From the NCBI RefSeq assembly GCF_021401135.1, contig NZ_JACBFO010000003.1:186001-250000 (forward strand): a stretch of 64,000 nt of DNA. The letters are read 5' to 3'. This document shows, piece after piece, positions 28,450 through 37,412 of this stretch. The notes under the pieces are model-generated. The model did no database searches, was not told where the DNA came from, and saw nothing but the letters and a program-made list of their open reading frames with translations. Position numbers and translations under genes: made by a program. Within the stretch, counting starts at the first letter, position 1; every line of letters starts with the position of its first letter. The DNA is from Azonexus sp. R2A61 (GTDB lineage Bacteria; Pseudomonadota; Gammaproteobacteria; Burkholderiales; Rhodocyclaceae).

Positions 28450-28465
28450 TGTCGGCTTTGCGACA
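28450..28465. promoter_or_regulatory. Shared NifA activator site between nifL and rnfA
   Basis: TGT, ten bases (CGGCTTTGCG), ACA is an exact NifA upstream activator sequence. It lies about 75-85 bases upstream of the nifL -12/-24 element on one side and about 90 bases from the rnf promoter on the other, so one site may serve both divergent operons. Confidence 0.82.
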
Positions 28466-28473
28466 TTTGTGTT

Positions 28474-28506
28474 CGAAAAAACGCACCGATTTCGTGCGTT
28501 TTTTCG
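28474..28506. repeat. Perfect 13-base inverted repeat between nifL and rnfA
   Basis: Two arms, CGAAAAAACGCAC at 28474-28486 and its exact complement at 28494-28506, are separated by seven bases. The A/T-flanked stem resembles a bidirectional terminator. Its centre also contains GCACC, five bases, CGTGC, one base away from the NtrC-site pattern GCACY-N5-RGTGC. It lies between the NifA site and the rnf promoter, where a terminator would be unexpected, so an operator is more likely. Confidence 0.6.
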
Positions 28507-28547
28507 GCGGGATGCATCGGAATGGCTTTCCACGGTCTTTCCGGACC

Positions 28548-28564
28548 TTGGCACGCCTTATGCA
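28548..28564 (+). promoter_or_regulatory. Sigma-54 promoter of the rnf operon
   Basis: TTGGCACGCCTTATGCA matches the -24/-12 consensus, with GG at 28550-28551 and GC at 28562-28563 separated by ten bases. The only mismatch in the core is A for T before TGC. It lies about 35 bases before the rnfA start codon and makes the rnf operon NifA-dependent. Confidence 0.85.
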
Positions 28565-28597
28565 GTAACCGGTCCAGTAAAACTTGCCGTCACTGAC

Positions 28598-29176
28598 ATG
28601 AGCGAAATCCTTCTTCTGTTGCTGTCGACCGCACTGGTCAACAACGTCGTCCTGATCAAGTTTCTCGGGCTGTGCCCGACGATGGGCGTGTCCAAGAGCG
28701 TGGATAGCGCGTTCGGGATGGGGCTGGCGACGACCTTCGTGCTGGTGCTGGCCAGCGCCGCCTCGTGGATGCTCGACAACTGGTTGCTGCAGCCGCTGGG
28801 GCTCGGCTACCTGCGCATCCTGGCCTTCATCCTGGTCATCGCCTCGGTGGTTCAGTTCACCGAGATGTTCGTCAAGAAGACCAGTCCGGGCCTGTATCAG
28901 TCGCTCGGCATCTACCTGCCGCTGATCACCACCAACTGTGCCGTGCTCGGCGTCGCGCTGCTTAACGTGCAACAGCAGTTCAGCCTGTTCAAGAGCCTGC
29001 TCTACGGGTTCGGTTCGGCGCTCGGCTTCACGCTGGTCCTGCTGATCTTCGCCGGCCTGCGCGAACGTATCGCACTGGCCCGGGTGCCGGCAGCTTTCGC
29101 CGGTGCGCCCGTCGCTTTCATCACCATCAGCCTGCTGGCCCTGGCGTTCATGGGCTTCTCGGGCATGAACGTCTAA
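28598..29176 (+). CDS. rnfA: RnfA, integral membrane subunit of the Rnf complex
   Basis: The start at ATG 28598 gives a 192-residue protein with six membrane helices, the normal RnfA length. Hallmarks are the N-terminal [20 protein letters not shown] and the central [17 protein letters not shown]; these half-helix Cys-containing motifs lie opposite their RnfE counterparts and hold a membrane [2Fe-2S] cluster in known Rnf/Nqr structures. In diazotrophs Rnf uses ion-motive force to drive electrons from NADH to ferredoxin or flavodoxin for nitrogenase. It is the first gene after the sigma-54 promoter. Confidence 0.95.
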   Translation: MSEILLLLLSTALVNNVVLIKFLGLCPTMGVSKSVDSAFGMGLATTFVLVLASAASWMLDNWLLQPLGLGYLRILAFILVIASVVQFTEMFVKKTSPGLYQSLGIYLPLITTNCAVLGVALLNVQQQFSLFKSLLYGFGSALGFTLVLLIFAGLRERIALARVPAAFAGAPVAFITISLLALAFMGFSGMNV

Positions 29177-29186
29177 GGAGGTCGAG

Positions 29187-29714
29187 ATGATCGCAGCCAT
29201 CCTCAGCATGACCGTGCTCGGCGCCGCGCTGGGCGTCCTGCTCGGCGTCGCCAACAAGTTCCTCAAAGTCGAGGGAAATCCGGTGGTCGAGGAATTGACC
29301 GCCATGATGCCGGGCTCGAACTGCGGGCAGTGCGGTTTCCCCGGGTGCAGCGGTGCCGCGTCGGCGATCGTCGACGGCAGCGCACCGGTGACCTGCTGTC
29401 CGCCGGGCGGCAAGGCGCTGGCGACGGCGATCGCCGCCCGGCTCGGCATCACCGTCGATCTGTCGGCGATGGCCGACGACGGCCCGAAGATCGCCATGGT
29501 CGCCGAAGAACTGTGCATCGGCTGCTGCCGCTGCAGCAAGGTCTGCCCGACCGACGCGATCATCGGCGCCGCCAAGCAGATCCACAACGTTTTCCGCGAG
29601 GCCTGTACCGGTTGTTCGTCGTGCATCGAAAAATGCCCGACCGAAGCCCTGAGCATGAAGCCGGTACCGGTCACCCTGCAGCACTGGGTCATGCCGCGCC
29701 CGGCCACCGCCTGA
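29187..29714 (+). CDS. rnfB: RnfB, iron-sulfur subunit of the Rnf complex
   Basis: This 175-residue protein has an N-terminal membrane helix (about 4-24). A four-cysteine Fe-S domain follows (SNCGQCGFPGCSGAASAIV, about 47-65, with CC near 74). Two ferredoxin-type [4Fe-4S] motifs lie at about 108-121 (CIGCCRCSKVCP) and 138-150 (CTGCSSCIEKCP). RnfB passes electrons between the membrane part and soluble ferredoxin or flavodoxin. It lies 10 bases after rnfA. Confidence 0.95.
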   Translation: MIAAILSMTVLGAALGVLLGVANKFLKVEGNPVVEELTAMMPGSNCGQCGFPGCSGAASAIVDGSAPVTCCPPGGKALATAIAARLGITVDLSAMADDGPKIAMVAEELCIGCCRCSKVCPTDAIIGAAKQIHNVFREACTGCSSCIEKCPTEALSMKPVPVTLQHWVMPRPATA

Positions 29715-29733
29715 TCACAGGAACGAGATCGAC

Positions 29734-31278
29734 ATGGGATTCATGAATTTCCTCAAGCACCTGACCGGCGACGACTGGGGGGTGCATCCGGACGACCACA
29801 AGCGCCCGGCCGCCGATCAGGCGGTGCGCGTGATGCCGGTACCGGAAAAGCTCTATCTGCCGCTACAGCAGCACCTTGGCGGCGCGGCACGCGCGGTCGT
29901 GCTGGTCGGCCAGAAAGTGAAGAAGGGCGAATTGCTGGCCGAGGCGCAGGGGGCGGTATCGGCCCCGATTCACGCGCCGACCTCGGGAACCATCGCCGCG
30001 GTGACCGAAATCACCGCGCCGCACCCGTCCGGGCTGACGCTGCCGGCGATCATCCTCGAAGCCGACGGCGCCGACGAATGGTGCGAATTGCAGGGCTGCG
30101 ACGATCCCTTTGCCCTGGCGCCCGGTGAAATCGGCAAGCGGGTCGCCGCCGCCGGCGTAGTCGGCATGGGCGGCGCCGCCTTTCCGTCGGCGGTCAAGCT
30201 GATCGGCGCTTCGCGGGCCAAGGTGACGACGCTGGTGATGAACGGCGGCGAATGCGAACCCTATCTGTCCTGCGACGACCGGCTGATGCGCGACCGCGCC
30301 GAGGGCATCGTCGACGGTATCCGCATCATGCTGCATGCCACCGGTGCCCGCGTGGCGCTGGTCGGCATCGAGGACAACAAACCGGAAGCCGTCGCCGCGA
30401 TGCGCACGGCCGCCGCCGCGTTCCCGGAGGTCGAGGTTCGGCCGGTGCCGGCCCGCTATCCGATGGGCTCGGAAAAACAGCTGATCCAGGTGTTGACCGG
30501 CACCGAAGTGCCGGCCGACGGCCGGCCGGCCGATATCGGCGTGATCGTCCATAACGTCGGTACCGCGCTGGCCGTTCGCGCCGCGGTGCGCGAGGGCAAA
30601 CCGCTGATTTCGCGGTTGCTTACGGTCAACGGCAACTGTGCGGCAAATCCGGGCAACATCGAGGTGCGCATCGGCACCCTGGCCGAGGAGGTGCTGGCCT
30701 TTGCCGGTGGCCTGAAGGGCGACGGCCTGGGACTGGCCCGGCGGATCATGGGCGGGCCGATGATGGGCATGCAGATTCCGCATTGGCGCGTGCCGGTGGT
30801 CAAGGGCAGCAGCGGCATCCTGGCACTCGATGCGGGCGAAGTGGCGGAGCGCGAGCCGGATCCGTGCATCCGCTGCTCGTCCTGCGTCAAGGCCTGTCCG
30901 GTCGGCCTGCTGCCGCTCGAAATGAGCGCCCGCATCCGCAACGAAGCCTACGCCGAGGCGATCGACATCGGTCTGAAGGACTGCATCGCCTGCGGCTGCT
31001 GCGCTTATGTCTGTCCGTCGAAGATTCCGCTGGTCCAGTACTTCGTCCATGCCAAGGGCGAACTGGCGGCACAGGATCGCGCCAAGCTGCGCAACGACGC
31101 AACCAAGAAACTGGCCCAGCAACGCCAGGAACGTCTCGAACGCGAAGCACGCGAGAAAGCCGAAGCTGCGGCCCGCCGCAAGGCCGAGCGGGAAGCTGCA
31201 GCCGCCGCCAAGGCCGCGGCCGAAGCGGCTGCCAAGGCGCTTGCGGTCGACCCGGCCATTCAGGGAGAAAACGCATGA
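29734..31278 (+). CDS. rnfC: RnfC, NADH-oxidising subunit of the Rnf complex
   Basis: This 514-residue peripheral subunit begins with the RnfC lipoyl-like region (about 25-105) and continues with the NuoF-like FMN/NADH-binding core, GVVGMGGAAFPSAVKL and NGGECEPYLSCDDRLM (about 140-190). Two [4Fe-4S] motifs follow: CIRCSSCVKACP near 378 and CIACGCCAYVCP near 417. The last 65 residues form an Ala/Glu/Lys-rich helical tail typical of proteobacterial RnfC. Its stop overlaps the rnfD start (ATGA). Confidence 0.95.
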   Translation: MGFMNFLKHLTGDDWGVHPDDHKRPAADQAVRVMPVPEKLYLPLQQHLGGAARAVVLVGQKVKKGELLAEAQGAVSAPIHAPTSGTIAAVTEITAPHPSGLTLPAIILEADGADEWCELQGCDDPFALAPGEIGKRVAAAGVVGMGGAAFPSAVKLIGASRAKVTTLVMNGGECEPYLSCDDRLMRDRAEGIVDGIRIMLHATGARVALVGIEDNKPEAVAAMRTAAAAFPEVEVRPVPARYPMGSEKQLIQVLTGTEVPADGRPADIGVIVHNVGTALAVRAAVREGKPLISRLLTVNGNCAANPGNIEVRIGTLAEEVLAFAGGLKGDGLGLARRIMGGPMMGMQIPHWRVPVVKGSSGILALDAGEVAEREPDPCIRCSSCVKACPVGLLPLEMSARIRNEAYAEAIDIGLKDCIACGCCAYVCPSKIPLVQYFVHAKGELAAQDRAKLRNDATKKLAQQRQERLEREAREKAEAAARRKAEREAAAAAKAAAEAAAKALAVDPAIQGENA

Positions 31279-32360
31279 GCACCCATCACCTTGGTCAGCC
31301 GGTCGCTTCGCCGCATGCGCATGGCGGCAATTCGGTCGGCCGCACGATGTTCCGTGTCCAGCTGGCGCTGCTGCCGGCAACGCTTTACGGCTTCTGGCTG
31401 TACGGCTGGCCATCCTTCTTCATGTGGCTGCTGACGGTCGGTTCGTGTATCGGTTTCGAGGCCCTTTCGCTGAAATTTGCCGGTGGTGGAAGAATCCGCC
31501 AGGGGCTGCTCGACGGCTCGGCGGCGCTGACCGGCTGGCTGCTGGCGATGACCCTGCCGCCTTGGGCGCCGTGGTGGGTGGCCGTGGTCGGCGCCTTCAT
31601 CGCCATCGTGATCGGCAAGCAGGTGTTCGGCGGCGTCGGCCAGAACGTCTTCAACCCGGCGATGGTCGCCCGCGTCGCACTGCTCGTCTCCTTTCCGCTG
31701 CCGCTGACGCTGTGGGTGCTGCCGTTGCCGATGAACGGCGCGCCGGCGCCGGATTTCGTCGCCAGCATGCACATCTTCCTGACCAGCCAGCCGGTGCCCG
31801 ATGCGATGACCAGCGCTACGCTGCTCGGTCATGCCAAGACCGAACTGTCGCGCGGCGTCGATCTCGGCCACGCGCTGGCCGACAGCGGGTCGCTGCTGTC
31901 GTGGCTGGGCATGCGGCCGGGCAGCTTCGGCGAATCGGCCTCGTTGCTGATCCTGGCCGGCGGCATTTTCCTGCTGGTTTCCCGCATCATCACCTGGCAT
32001 GCGCCGCTCGGCGTGCTGCTCGGCGTGGCGATTCCGGCGCTGATCGGCCATGCCGTCGATCCCGGCCGCTTCCTGTCCGCCGAATCGCATCTGATGTCGG
32101 GGGCGTTGATGCTCGGCGCCTTCTTCATCGCCACCGACTACGTGACATCGCCCAATACCTCGCTCGGCCAGCTGATCTTCGGCCTGGGCGTCGGCCTGCT
32201 GACCTGGATCATCCGCACGGTCGGCGCCTATCCCGAAGGCATGGCCTTCGCGATCCTGCTGATGAATGCGCTGACGCCGGTCATCGACCGCTTCGTCAAG
32301 CCGCGCATCCTGGGCCGCGACCGCAAGGGCCGGCCGCTCGACATCCCGGAGAATGCCTGA
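31275..32360 (+). CDS. rnfD: RnfD, flavin-bearing membrane subunit
   Basis: This 361-residue protein has about nine to ten membrane helices and belongs to the RnfD/NqrB family. Typical segments are GGVGQNVFNPAMVARVALLVSFP and FFIATDYVTSPNTSLGQLIFG. The family's covalently bound FMN sits on a Thr of a loop facing the periplasm, and the loop before MHIFLTSQPVPDAMTSATLLG is the likely place here. Start ATG 31275 overlaps rnfC, and its stop overlaps the rnfG start by one base. Confidence 0.93.
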   Translation: MSTHHLGQPVASPHAHGGNSVGRTMFRVQLALLPATLYGFWLYGWPSFFMWLLTVGSCIGFEALSLKFAGGGRIRQGLLDGSAALTGWLLAMTLPPWAPWWVAVVGAFIAIVIGKQVFGGVGQNVFNPAMVARVALLVSFPLPLTLWVLPLPMNGAPAPDFVASMHIFLTSQPVPDAMTSATLLGHAKTELSRGVDLGHALADSGSLLSWLGMRPGSFGESASLLILAGGIFLLVSRIITWHAPLGVLLGVAIPALIGHAVDPGRFLSAESHLMSGALMLGAFFIATDYVTSPNTSLGQLIFGLGVGLLTWIIRTVGAYPEGMAFAILLMNALTPVIDRFVKPRILGRDRKGRPLDIPENA

Positions 32361-32974
32361 TGAACCTTGATGCCATTCGCGACAAACTGGGCTATCAGCC
32401 GCTGCTGCTCGGCATCTTCGGTCTGCTCGCCAGCGGCGCGCTGGCGGTGGTTTCGAATGCCGCCGGACCGGCCATCGTTGCCGCCGAAGCCAAGGACCTG
32501 CGCGACTCGCTGGCCGACGTGCTGCCCGCCGGGCTGGCCGACAACGATTTCCTGAACGATACGGTCGACGTCGATCGCGACGGAAAAACCGTGACCATCT
32601 ACCGTGCCCGCCACGGCAGCGACCTGAAGGCGGTGTTGTTCAAGGTTGCCGAGCGCGGTTATTCGGGGGAAATCCAGGTGCTGATGGCGGTCGACCCCGC
32701 CGGCAAGATTCTCGGCGTGCGCGTGCTCAAGCACAGCGAAACGCCGGGCCTGGGCGACAAGATCGAAGCGAAGAAGAGCGACTGGGTGCACGCCTTCGCA
32801 GGCAAGTCGCTGGGCGAACCGGCGGCCGACAAGTGGGCGGTTAAGAAGGACAACGGGGTCTTCGACCAGTTCGCCGGGGCGACGATCACGCCACGGGCGG
32901 TGGTCAGGGCGGTCAAGGGCGGGCTGCAGTTCTTCGCTACCCGCAAACAGGAAATCACCGGCCAGGGAGCCTGA
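32360..32974 (+). CDS. rnfG: RnfG, covalent-FMN periplasmic subunit
   Basis: This 204-residue protein has one N-terminal membrane helix (about 14-37) and a periplasmic FMN-binding domain. The flavinylation motif appears as FAGATITPRAVV near 172-183, in which the second Thr-type position of (S/A)GAT carries FMN through a phosphoester bond. The usual Ser before GAT is Ala here, a tolerated change. An ApbE flavin transferase is needed and is not encoded in the window. It lies 2 bases before rnfE. Confidence 0.92.
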   Translation: MNLDAIRDKLGYQPLLLGIFGLLASGALAVVSNAAGPAIVAAEAKDLRDSLADVLPAGLADNDFLNDTVDVDRDGKTVTIYRARHGSDLKAVLFKVAERGYSGEIQVLMAVDPAGKILGVRVLKHSETPGLGDKIEAKKSDWVHAFAGKSLGEPAADKWAVKKDNGVFDQFAGATITPRAVVRAVKGGLQFFATRKQEITGQGA

Positions 32975-32976
32975 AG

Positions 32977-33654
32977 ATGAGCGAAACCGGAAAACTCTTC
33001 AAGGAAGGTCTGTGGGACCAGAACGTGGTCTTCGCGCAGATGCTGGCGCTGTGTCCGACGATGGCGGTGACCACCAGCGGCACCAACGGCCTCGGCATGG
33101 GGCTGGCGACCACGGCCGTGCTGGTCGTCTCCAACGTGCTGGTGTCGCTGATCCGCAAGACGGTCAGCGATCAGGTCCGGATTCCCGTGTTCGTTGTCCT
33201 GATCGCCACGCTGGTGACCGTCGTCGACATGGCGATCAATGCCTGGTTGCACGATCTGTACAAGGTGCTCGGCCTGTTCATCGCGCTGATCGTGGTCAAT
33301 TGCGCGATTCTCGGGCGTGCCGAGGCGTATGCCGTCAAGAACGGGGTCTGGGTCAGCGCCGTCGATGGTCTGGCGATGGGGCTCGGGTTTACCGGGGCCT
33401 TGGTGGTGATCGGCCTGATCCGCGAGTTCCTCGGTGCCGGTACCTTGTTCGCCCAGGCGTCGCAACTACTCGGTCCGGCCTTTTCCTTCCTTGAAGTCCA
33501 GGTGCCGCATTACGGCGGTGCGCTGCTGATGATCCTGCCGCCGGGCGCCTTCGCCGTGCTCGGTTTCCTGCTGGCCGGCAAGCGCATCCTGGACCGCCGT
33601 CTGGAAGCCCGCGCCGCCGCGGCGCCCGAAGACAGCACGCCGGCTGTCGCCTGA
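32977..33654 (+). CDS. rnfE: RnfE, integral membrane subunit
   Basis: This 225-residue protein has six membrane helices and is homologous to RnfA. It carries the paired half-helix motifs LWDQNVVFAQMLALCPTMAVT and FIALIVVNCAILGRAEAYA, whose cysteines complete the membrane Fe-S site with RnfA. The C-terminal 20 residues are an Ala-rich cytoplasmic tail. The gene ends 13 bases before rnfH, with AAGGAG in between. Confidence 0.94.
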   Translation: MSETGKLFKEGLWDQNVVFAQMLALCPTMAVTTSGTNGLGMGLATTAVLVVSNVLVSLIRKTVSDQVRIPVFVVLIATLVTVVDMAINAWLHDLYKVLGLFIALIVVNCAILGRAEAYAVKNGVWVSAVDGLAMGLGFTGALVVIGLIREFLGAGTLFAQASQLLGPAFSFLEVQVPHYGGALLMILPPGAFAVLGFLLAGKRILDRRLEARAAAAPEDSTPAVA

Positions 33655-33667
33655 AGGAGAAAGCAAG

Positions 33668-33937
33668 ATGCAGATTGGTGTCGCCTATTCCGAACCCGGT
33701 AACCAGATCTGGATGAATATCGAGGTGCCCGACGAGTCGACCGTGCAGCAGGCGATCGAACGTTCCGGCATCCTCGGCCAGTTTCCCCATATCGATCTCG
33801 CCGCGCAGAAGGTCGGCGTGTTCGGCAAGCTGGTCAAACTGGATGCAGCCCTCAAGCCGGGCGATCGCATCGAAATCTATCGTGGCATCATTGCCGACCC
33901 GGAAACCGTGCCGCGCCGCGACACCGAGGGCGATTGA
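33668..33937 (+). CDS. rnfH: RnfH-family ubiquitin-like protein
   Basis: This 89-residue RnfH/UPF0125 protein has a beta-grasp fold pattern (MQIGVAYSEPGNQIWMNIEV, then QKVGVFGKLVKLDAALKPGDRIEIYRGI). RnfH is encoded at the end of nif-linked rnf operons and is needed for full nitrogenase activity in some diazotrophs, but its molecular task is unknown. Its presence here supports the nif-type (rnf1) nature of the operon. Confidence 0.9.
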   Translation: MQIGVAYSEPGNQIWMNIEVPDESTVQQAIERSGILGQFPHIDLAAQKVGVFGKLVKLDAALKPGDRIEIYRGIIADPETVPRRDTEGD

Positions 33938-34000
33938 CAGAACGGATCCGCGACTGGTCGCCGGTCGTTCAAAATGACAACGAAAACCAAGGAATACAGC

Positions 34001-35326
34001 ATGTACAACCTGTTGCCGGCGCTGCTGCTTGCCCCGTTGCCCGCCCTGGCCGATACGGCCGGCGCCGCGCCCGGCGGACAGACCTTGCAGTTCGTCGCCA
34101 CGGCGATCTTCGTGATCGCCATCCTGCATACCTTCTCGACCAAACTGTTCGCCCATCTCGCGCACATCCAGCCCAAGCATGCCGGGTTGTGGCATCTGCT
34201 TGGTGAAGTCGAGGCAGTGTTCGGGTTCTGGGCCTTCGTGCTGATTGTCTTCATGGTCTGGCAGTTCGGCAGCGAGGCTGCGGTCGACTATCTGGAAAGC
34301 CTGAATTTCACCGAGCCGATGTTCGTGTTCGCGATCATGGTGATCGCCGCCAGCCGGCCGATCCTGAACGGCGTCATCATGCTGGTCGGCGGGCTGTCGA
34401 AGCTGATTCCGGTCAATCGCGGCCTGTCGGTCTATTTCCTGGCGCTGGCCGGCGTACCGCTGCTCGGTTCGTTCATCACCGAGCCGGCGGCGATGACGCT
34501 GGCGGCGCTGTTGCTGCGCGAGCGCTTCTTCCAGTACGACCTGTCCGAGCGCCTGAAGTACGCGACGATCGGCTTGCTGTTCGTCAATGTCTCGATCGGC
34601 GGCACGCTGACCAACTTCGCCGCACCGCCGGTGCTGATGGTGGCGAGCAAGTGGCAGTGGGATTCCTGGTTCATGCTCTCGCATTTTGGCTGGAAGGCGG
34701 CAACCGCCGCCGCCGTCGGCACGCTGGCGGTGACCTGGCTGTTCCGCCAGGAGATTGCCAGCAAGGGCGTCGCCTCGACCCGTATCGGCGAGCCGGTGCC
34801 GCTGTCGGTCAGCGCCATCCATGTCGCCTTCCTCGCGCTGGTCGTCGTCTTTGCCCACCATCCGGTGGTCTTCATGGCGCTGTTCCTGTTCTTTCTGGGC
34901 TACACCGAGGCCTACAAGGCATTCCAGGATCGTCTGATCCTGCGCGAAGGCCTGATGGTCGCCTTCTTCCTGGCCGGTCTGGTGGCGCTGGGCGGCCTGC
35001 AGCAATGGTGGCTGCAGCACGCGCTGACCGGCGTCCAGCCGACCGCGCTGTACTTCATCGCCACTGGCCTGACGGCCATCACCGACAACGCCGCGCTGAC
35101 CTATCTGGCGTCGCTGGTGCAAGGGGTCGGCGACGACTTCAAGTACGCGGTGGTGGCCGGTGCGGTGACCGGCGGCGGTCTGACGGTGATCGCCAACGCG
35201 CCGAACCCGGCCGGCATGACCATCCTGAAGCCGTGTTTCAAGGACGAGGCGGTCAGCCCGCTGGGGCTTTTCCTGGCGGCGACGCCGCCGACGCTGCTGG
35301 CCGTTTGCGCCTTCATGTTGCTCTGA
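34001..35326 (+). CDS. Putative Na+/H+ antiporter (PF07399 type)
   Basis: ATG 34001 is chosen because AAGGAA lies 6 bases upstream and a signal-like helix follows (MYNLLPALLLAPLPALA); the in-frame ATG at 33974 lacks both. The 441-residue protein has about eleven membrane segments. Conserved polar membrane patches are GSFITEPAAMTLAALLL, GGTLTNFAAPPVLMVA and TGLTAITDNAALTYLASL, as in the putative Na+/H+ antiporter family. It follows rnfH by 63 bases and might use or balance the ion gradient on which Rnf works. Transport specificity is not shown by the sequence. Confidence 0.75.
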   Translation: MYNLLPALLLAPLPALADTAGAAPGGQTLQFVATAIFVIAILHTFSTKLFAHLAHIQPKHAGLWHLLGEVEAVFGFWAFVLIVFMVWQFGSEAAVDYLESLNFTEPMFVFAIMVIAASRPILNGVIMLVGGLSKLIPVNRGLSVYFLALAGVPLLGSFITEPAAMTLAALLLRERFFQYDLSERLKYATIGLLFVNVSIGGTLTNFAAPPVLMVASKWQWDSWFMLSHFGWKAATAAAVGTLAVTWLFRQEIASKGVASTRIGEPVPLSVSAIHVAFLALVVVFAHHPVVFMALFLFFLGYTEAYKAFQDRLILREGLMVAFFLAGLVALGGLQQWWLQHALTGVQPTALYFIATGLTAITDNAALTYLASLVQGVGDDFKYAVVAGAVTGGGLTVIANAPNPAGMTILKPCFKDEAVSPLGLFLAATPPTLLAVCAFMLL

Positions 35327-35420
35327 TCGTACACCCGCACGACCGGGTTCGCTTCGGATAGAATTCGCCGCCGTTCCGCATGGGCTTGAGCGGATAATCG
35401 GCGCATTCGAACGATAACGG

Positions 35421-37316
35421 ATGGCAGCTTTCAACCTGCCTGGGGGTAGCAGCATCATGCAGCACAGTCGATCCTTGTCCGCGGTCACTCTGGCCGCGAT
35501 CGGCGTCGTGTTCGGCGACATCGGCACCAGTCCGCTCTACGCGCTGAAGGAAATCTTCGCCGGCCACCACCCGATGCCGGTGACGCCGGAAAACATCCTC
35601 GGCATCCTGTCGATGATCTTCTGGTCCATCGTCATGCTGGTGTCGCTCAAGTACGTGCTGATCATCATGCGGGCCGACAATCGCGGCGAGGGCGGTTCGC
35701 TGGCCTTGCTGGCGCTGGTCACCGAGCGCGCCAGGAACCCGCGCATCGCCTGGGCGGTGACGCTGCTCGGCATCTTCGCCGCCGCCCTGTTCTACGGCGA
35801 CAGCATGATCACGCCGGCGATTTCGGTGATGTCGGCGGTCGAAGGGATCGAACTGGTGACGCCGGCGCTCAAGGCTTACGTGATTCCGATCACGGTGGCC
35901 ATCCTGACCGTGCTGTTCTTCATCCAGCGGCGCGGGACCGGGACGGTCGGCATTTTCTTCGGGCCGGTCATGACCTGCTGGTTCGCCGTGCTCGGCCTGC
36001 TCGGCATCCTGCACATTGTCGACAATCCGTCGGTGCTGTTCGCGCTGAATCCGGTCTATGCCGTGCATTTTGCGGTCGACCACAGTCTGATGGCGTTTTT
36101 CGCGCTCGGTTCGGTGGTGCTGGCGGTGACCGGCGGCGAGGCGCTGTATACCGACATGGGCCATTTCGGCCGCTTTCCGATCCGGCTGGCCTGGTTCGGT
36201 TTCGTCATGCCGGCGCTGGTGCTCAATTATTTCGGTCAGGGGGCGATGCTGCTCGCCGAGCCGGAAGCGGTGGTCAATCCCTTTTTCCACCTGGCGCCCG
36301 ACTGGGCCTTGATCCCGATGCTCTGCCTGGCCACGCTGGCCACCGTGATCGCATCGCAGGCGGTGATTTCCGGCGCCTTCTCGGTGGCCCGCCAGGCGGT
36401 GCAGATGGGCCTGCTGCCACGCATGCAGATCATCCATACCTCCGGCCACGAGCAGGGGCAGATTTATGTGCCGCTGACCAACTGGACCTTGTATTTCGCC
36501 GTCGTCACGCTGGTGGTCGGTTTCAAGTCCTCGTCCAACCTGGCCGCCGCCTACGGCATCGCGGTGACCGGCACGATGCTGATCGACACCATCCTGCTGG
36601 CTTTCGTGATGGTCCTGATGTGGCGCTGGCACTGGCTGGTGGTCGGTCTGGTCGCGCTGGCCTTCATCAGCGTCGACATCGCCTTCTTTGCCGCCAACGC
36701 GATCAAGATTCCGGACGGTGGCTGGTTCCCCATCGTGATGGGCGTCGTGTCGTTCACCGTGCTGACCACCTGGCGGCGCGGTCGACAACTGGTGGCGCAG
36801 GAAATGCGCAAGCAGAGCATTCCGATGGACGATTTCCTGCTGGCCATCGACGACGTGCATCGCGTGCAGGGCACCGCGGTGTTCATGACCAGTTCCAAGG
36901 AAGGCGTGCCGCCGGCATTGCTGCACAATCTCAAGCACAACCAGATCCTGCACGAGCGGGTCGTGCTGGCGACGGTGCAGACGGCCGACACGCCGCACGT
37001 CAACGACCTCGACCGCATCTACCTGCACCGCATGGGCAAGGGTTTCATGCGCATCGTCGTCCGTTACGGCTTCATGGAAAGCCCGGACATCCCCGGTGCG
37101 CTCGAACTGTGCAAGCACCACGGCGAACGTTTCGACATGATGGAGACGACTTTCTACCTGTCGCGCGAAACCATCGTGCCGGCGCTGACCCGCAAGATGA
37201 CGATGCTGCGCGCCCGCCTGTTCTCGCTGATGAGCAAGAATGCGACGACGGCCAGCGACTTTTTCAAGATTCCCAGCAACCGGGTGGTGGAACTTGGCAC
37301 GCAACTGGTCATCTGA
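35421..37316 (+). CDS. kup: Kup potassium uptake transporter
   Basis: This 631-residue KUP/HAK/KT transporter has about 12 membrane helices (residues 20-440) and a cytoplasmic C-terminal domain. Family motifs are [53 protein letters not shown] and [13 protein letters not shown]. It imports K+ with protons at low turgor or low pH. ATG 35421 is used; ATG 35457 (MQHSRSLS), 11 bases after GGGGG, is an equal alternative. It is monocistronic by spacing. Confidence 0.93.
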   Translation: MAAFNLPGGSSIMQHSRSLSAVTLAAIGVVFGDIGTSPLYALKEIFAGHHPMPVTPENILGILSMIFWSIVMLVSLKYVLIIMRADNRGEGGSLALLALVTERARNPRIAWAVTLLGIFAAALFYGDSMITPAISVMSAVEGIELVTPALKAYVIPITVAILTVLFFIQRRGTGTVGIFFGPVMTCWFAVLGLLGILHIVDNPSVLFALNPVYAVHFAVDHSLMAFFALGSVVLAVTGGEALYTDMGHFGRFPIRLAWFGFVMPALVLNYFGQGAMLLAEPEAVVNPFFHLAPDWALIPMLCLATLATVIASQAVISGAFSVARQAVQMGLLPRMQIIHTSGHEQGQIYVPLTNWTLYFAVVTLVVGFKSSSNLAAAYGIAVTGTMLIDTILLAFVMVLMWRWHWLVVGLVALAFISVDIAFFAANAIKIPDGGWFPIVMGVVSFTVLTTWRRGRQLVAQEMRKQSIPMDDFLLAIDDVHRVQGTAVFMTSSKEGVPPALLHNLKHNQILHERVVLATVQTADTPHVNDLDRIYLHRMGKGFMRIVVRYGFMESPDIPGALELCKHHGERFDMMETTFYLSRETIVPALTRKMTMLRARLFSLMSKNATTASDFFKIPSNRVVELGTQLVI

Positions 37317-37412
37317 GACGGTGCCGGCGCCGAAAACCCGTAAAATGCGCGCCGCTTTTGCCATTTCCGCCGTTGCTTACGGTCAACCCGGTTTTTTCTC
37401 AGGTTTTCAAGC

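Noticed and set aside
28474..28506. Calling the inverted repeat a transcription terminator
   Set aside because: Both neighbouring genes are transcribed away from it, so there is nothing to terminate; it is listed as a repeat or possible operator.
28335..28517. An N-terminal extension of NifL
   Set aside because: It would run through the sigma-54 promoter and the NifA site, and GGAAAGAG marks the start at 28334.
35313..37364. A 683-codon open frame on the minus strand
   Set aside because: It is antisense to kup, with His/Arg/Gln-rich low-information sequence; the plus strand carries all Kup motifs.
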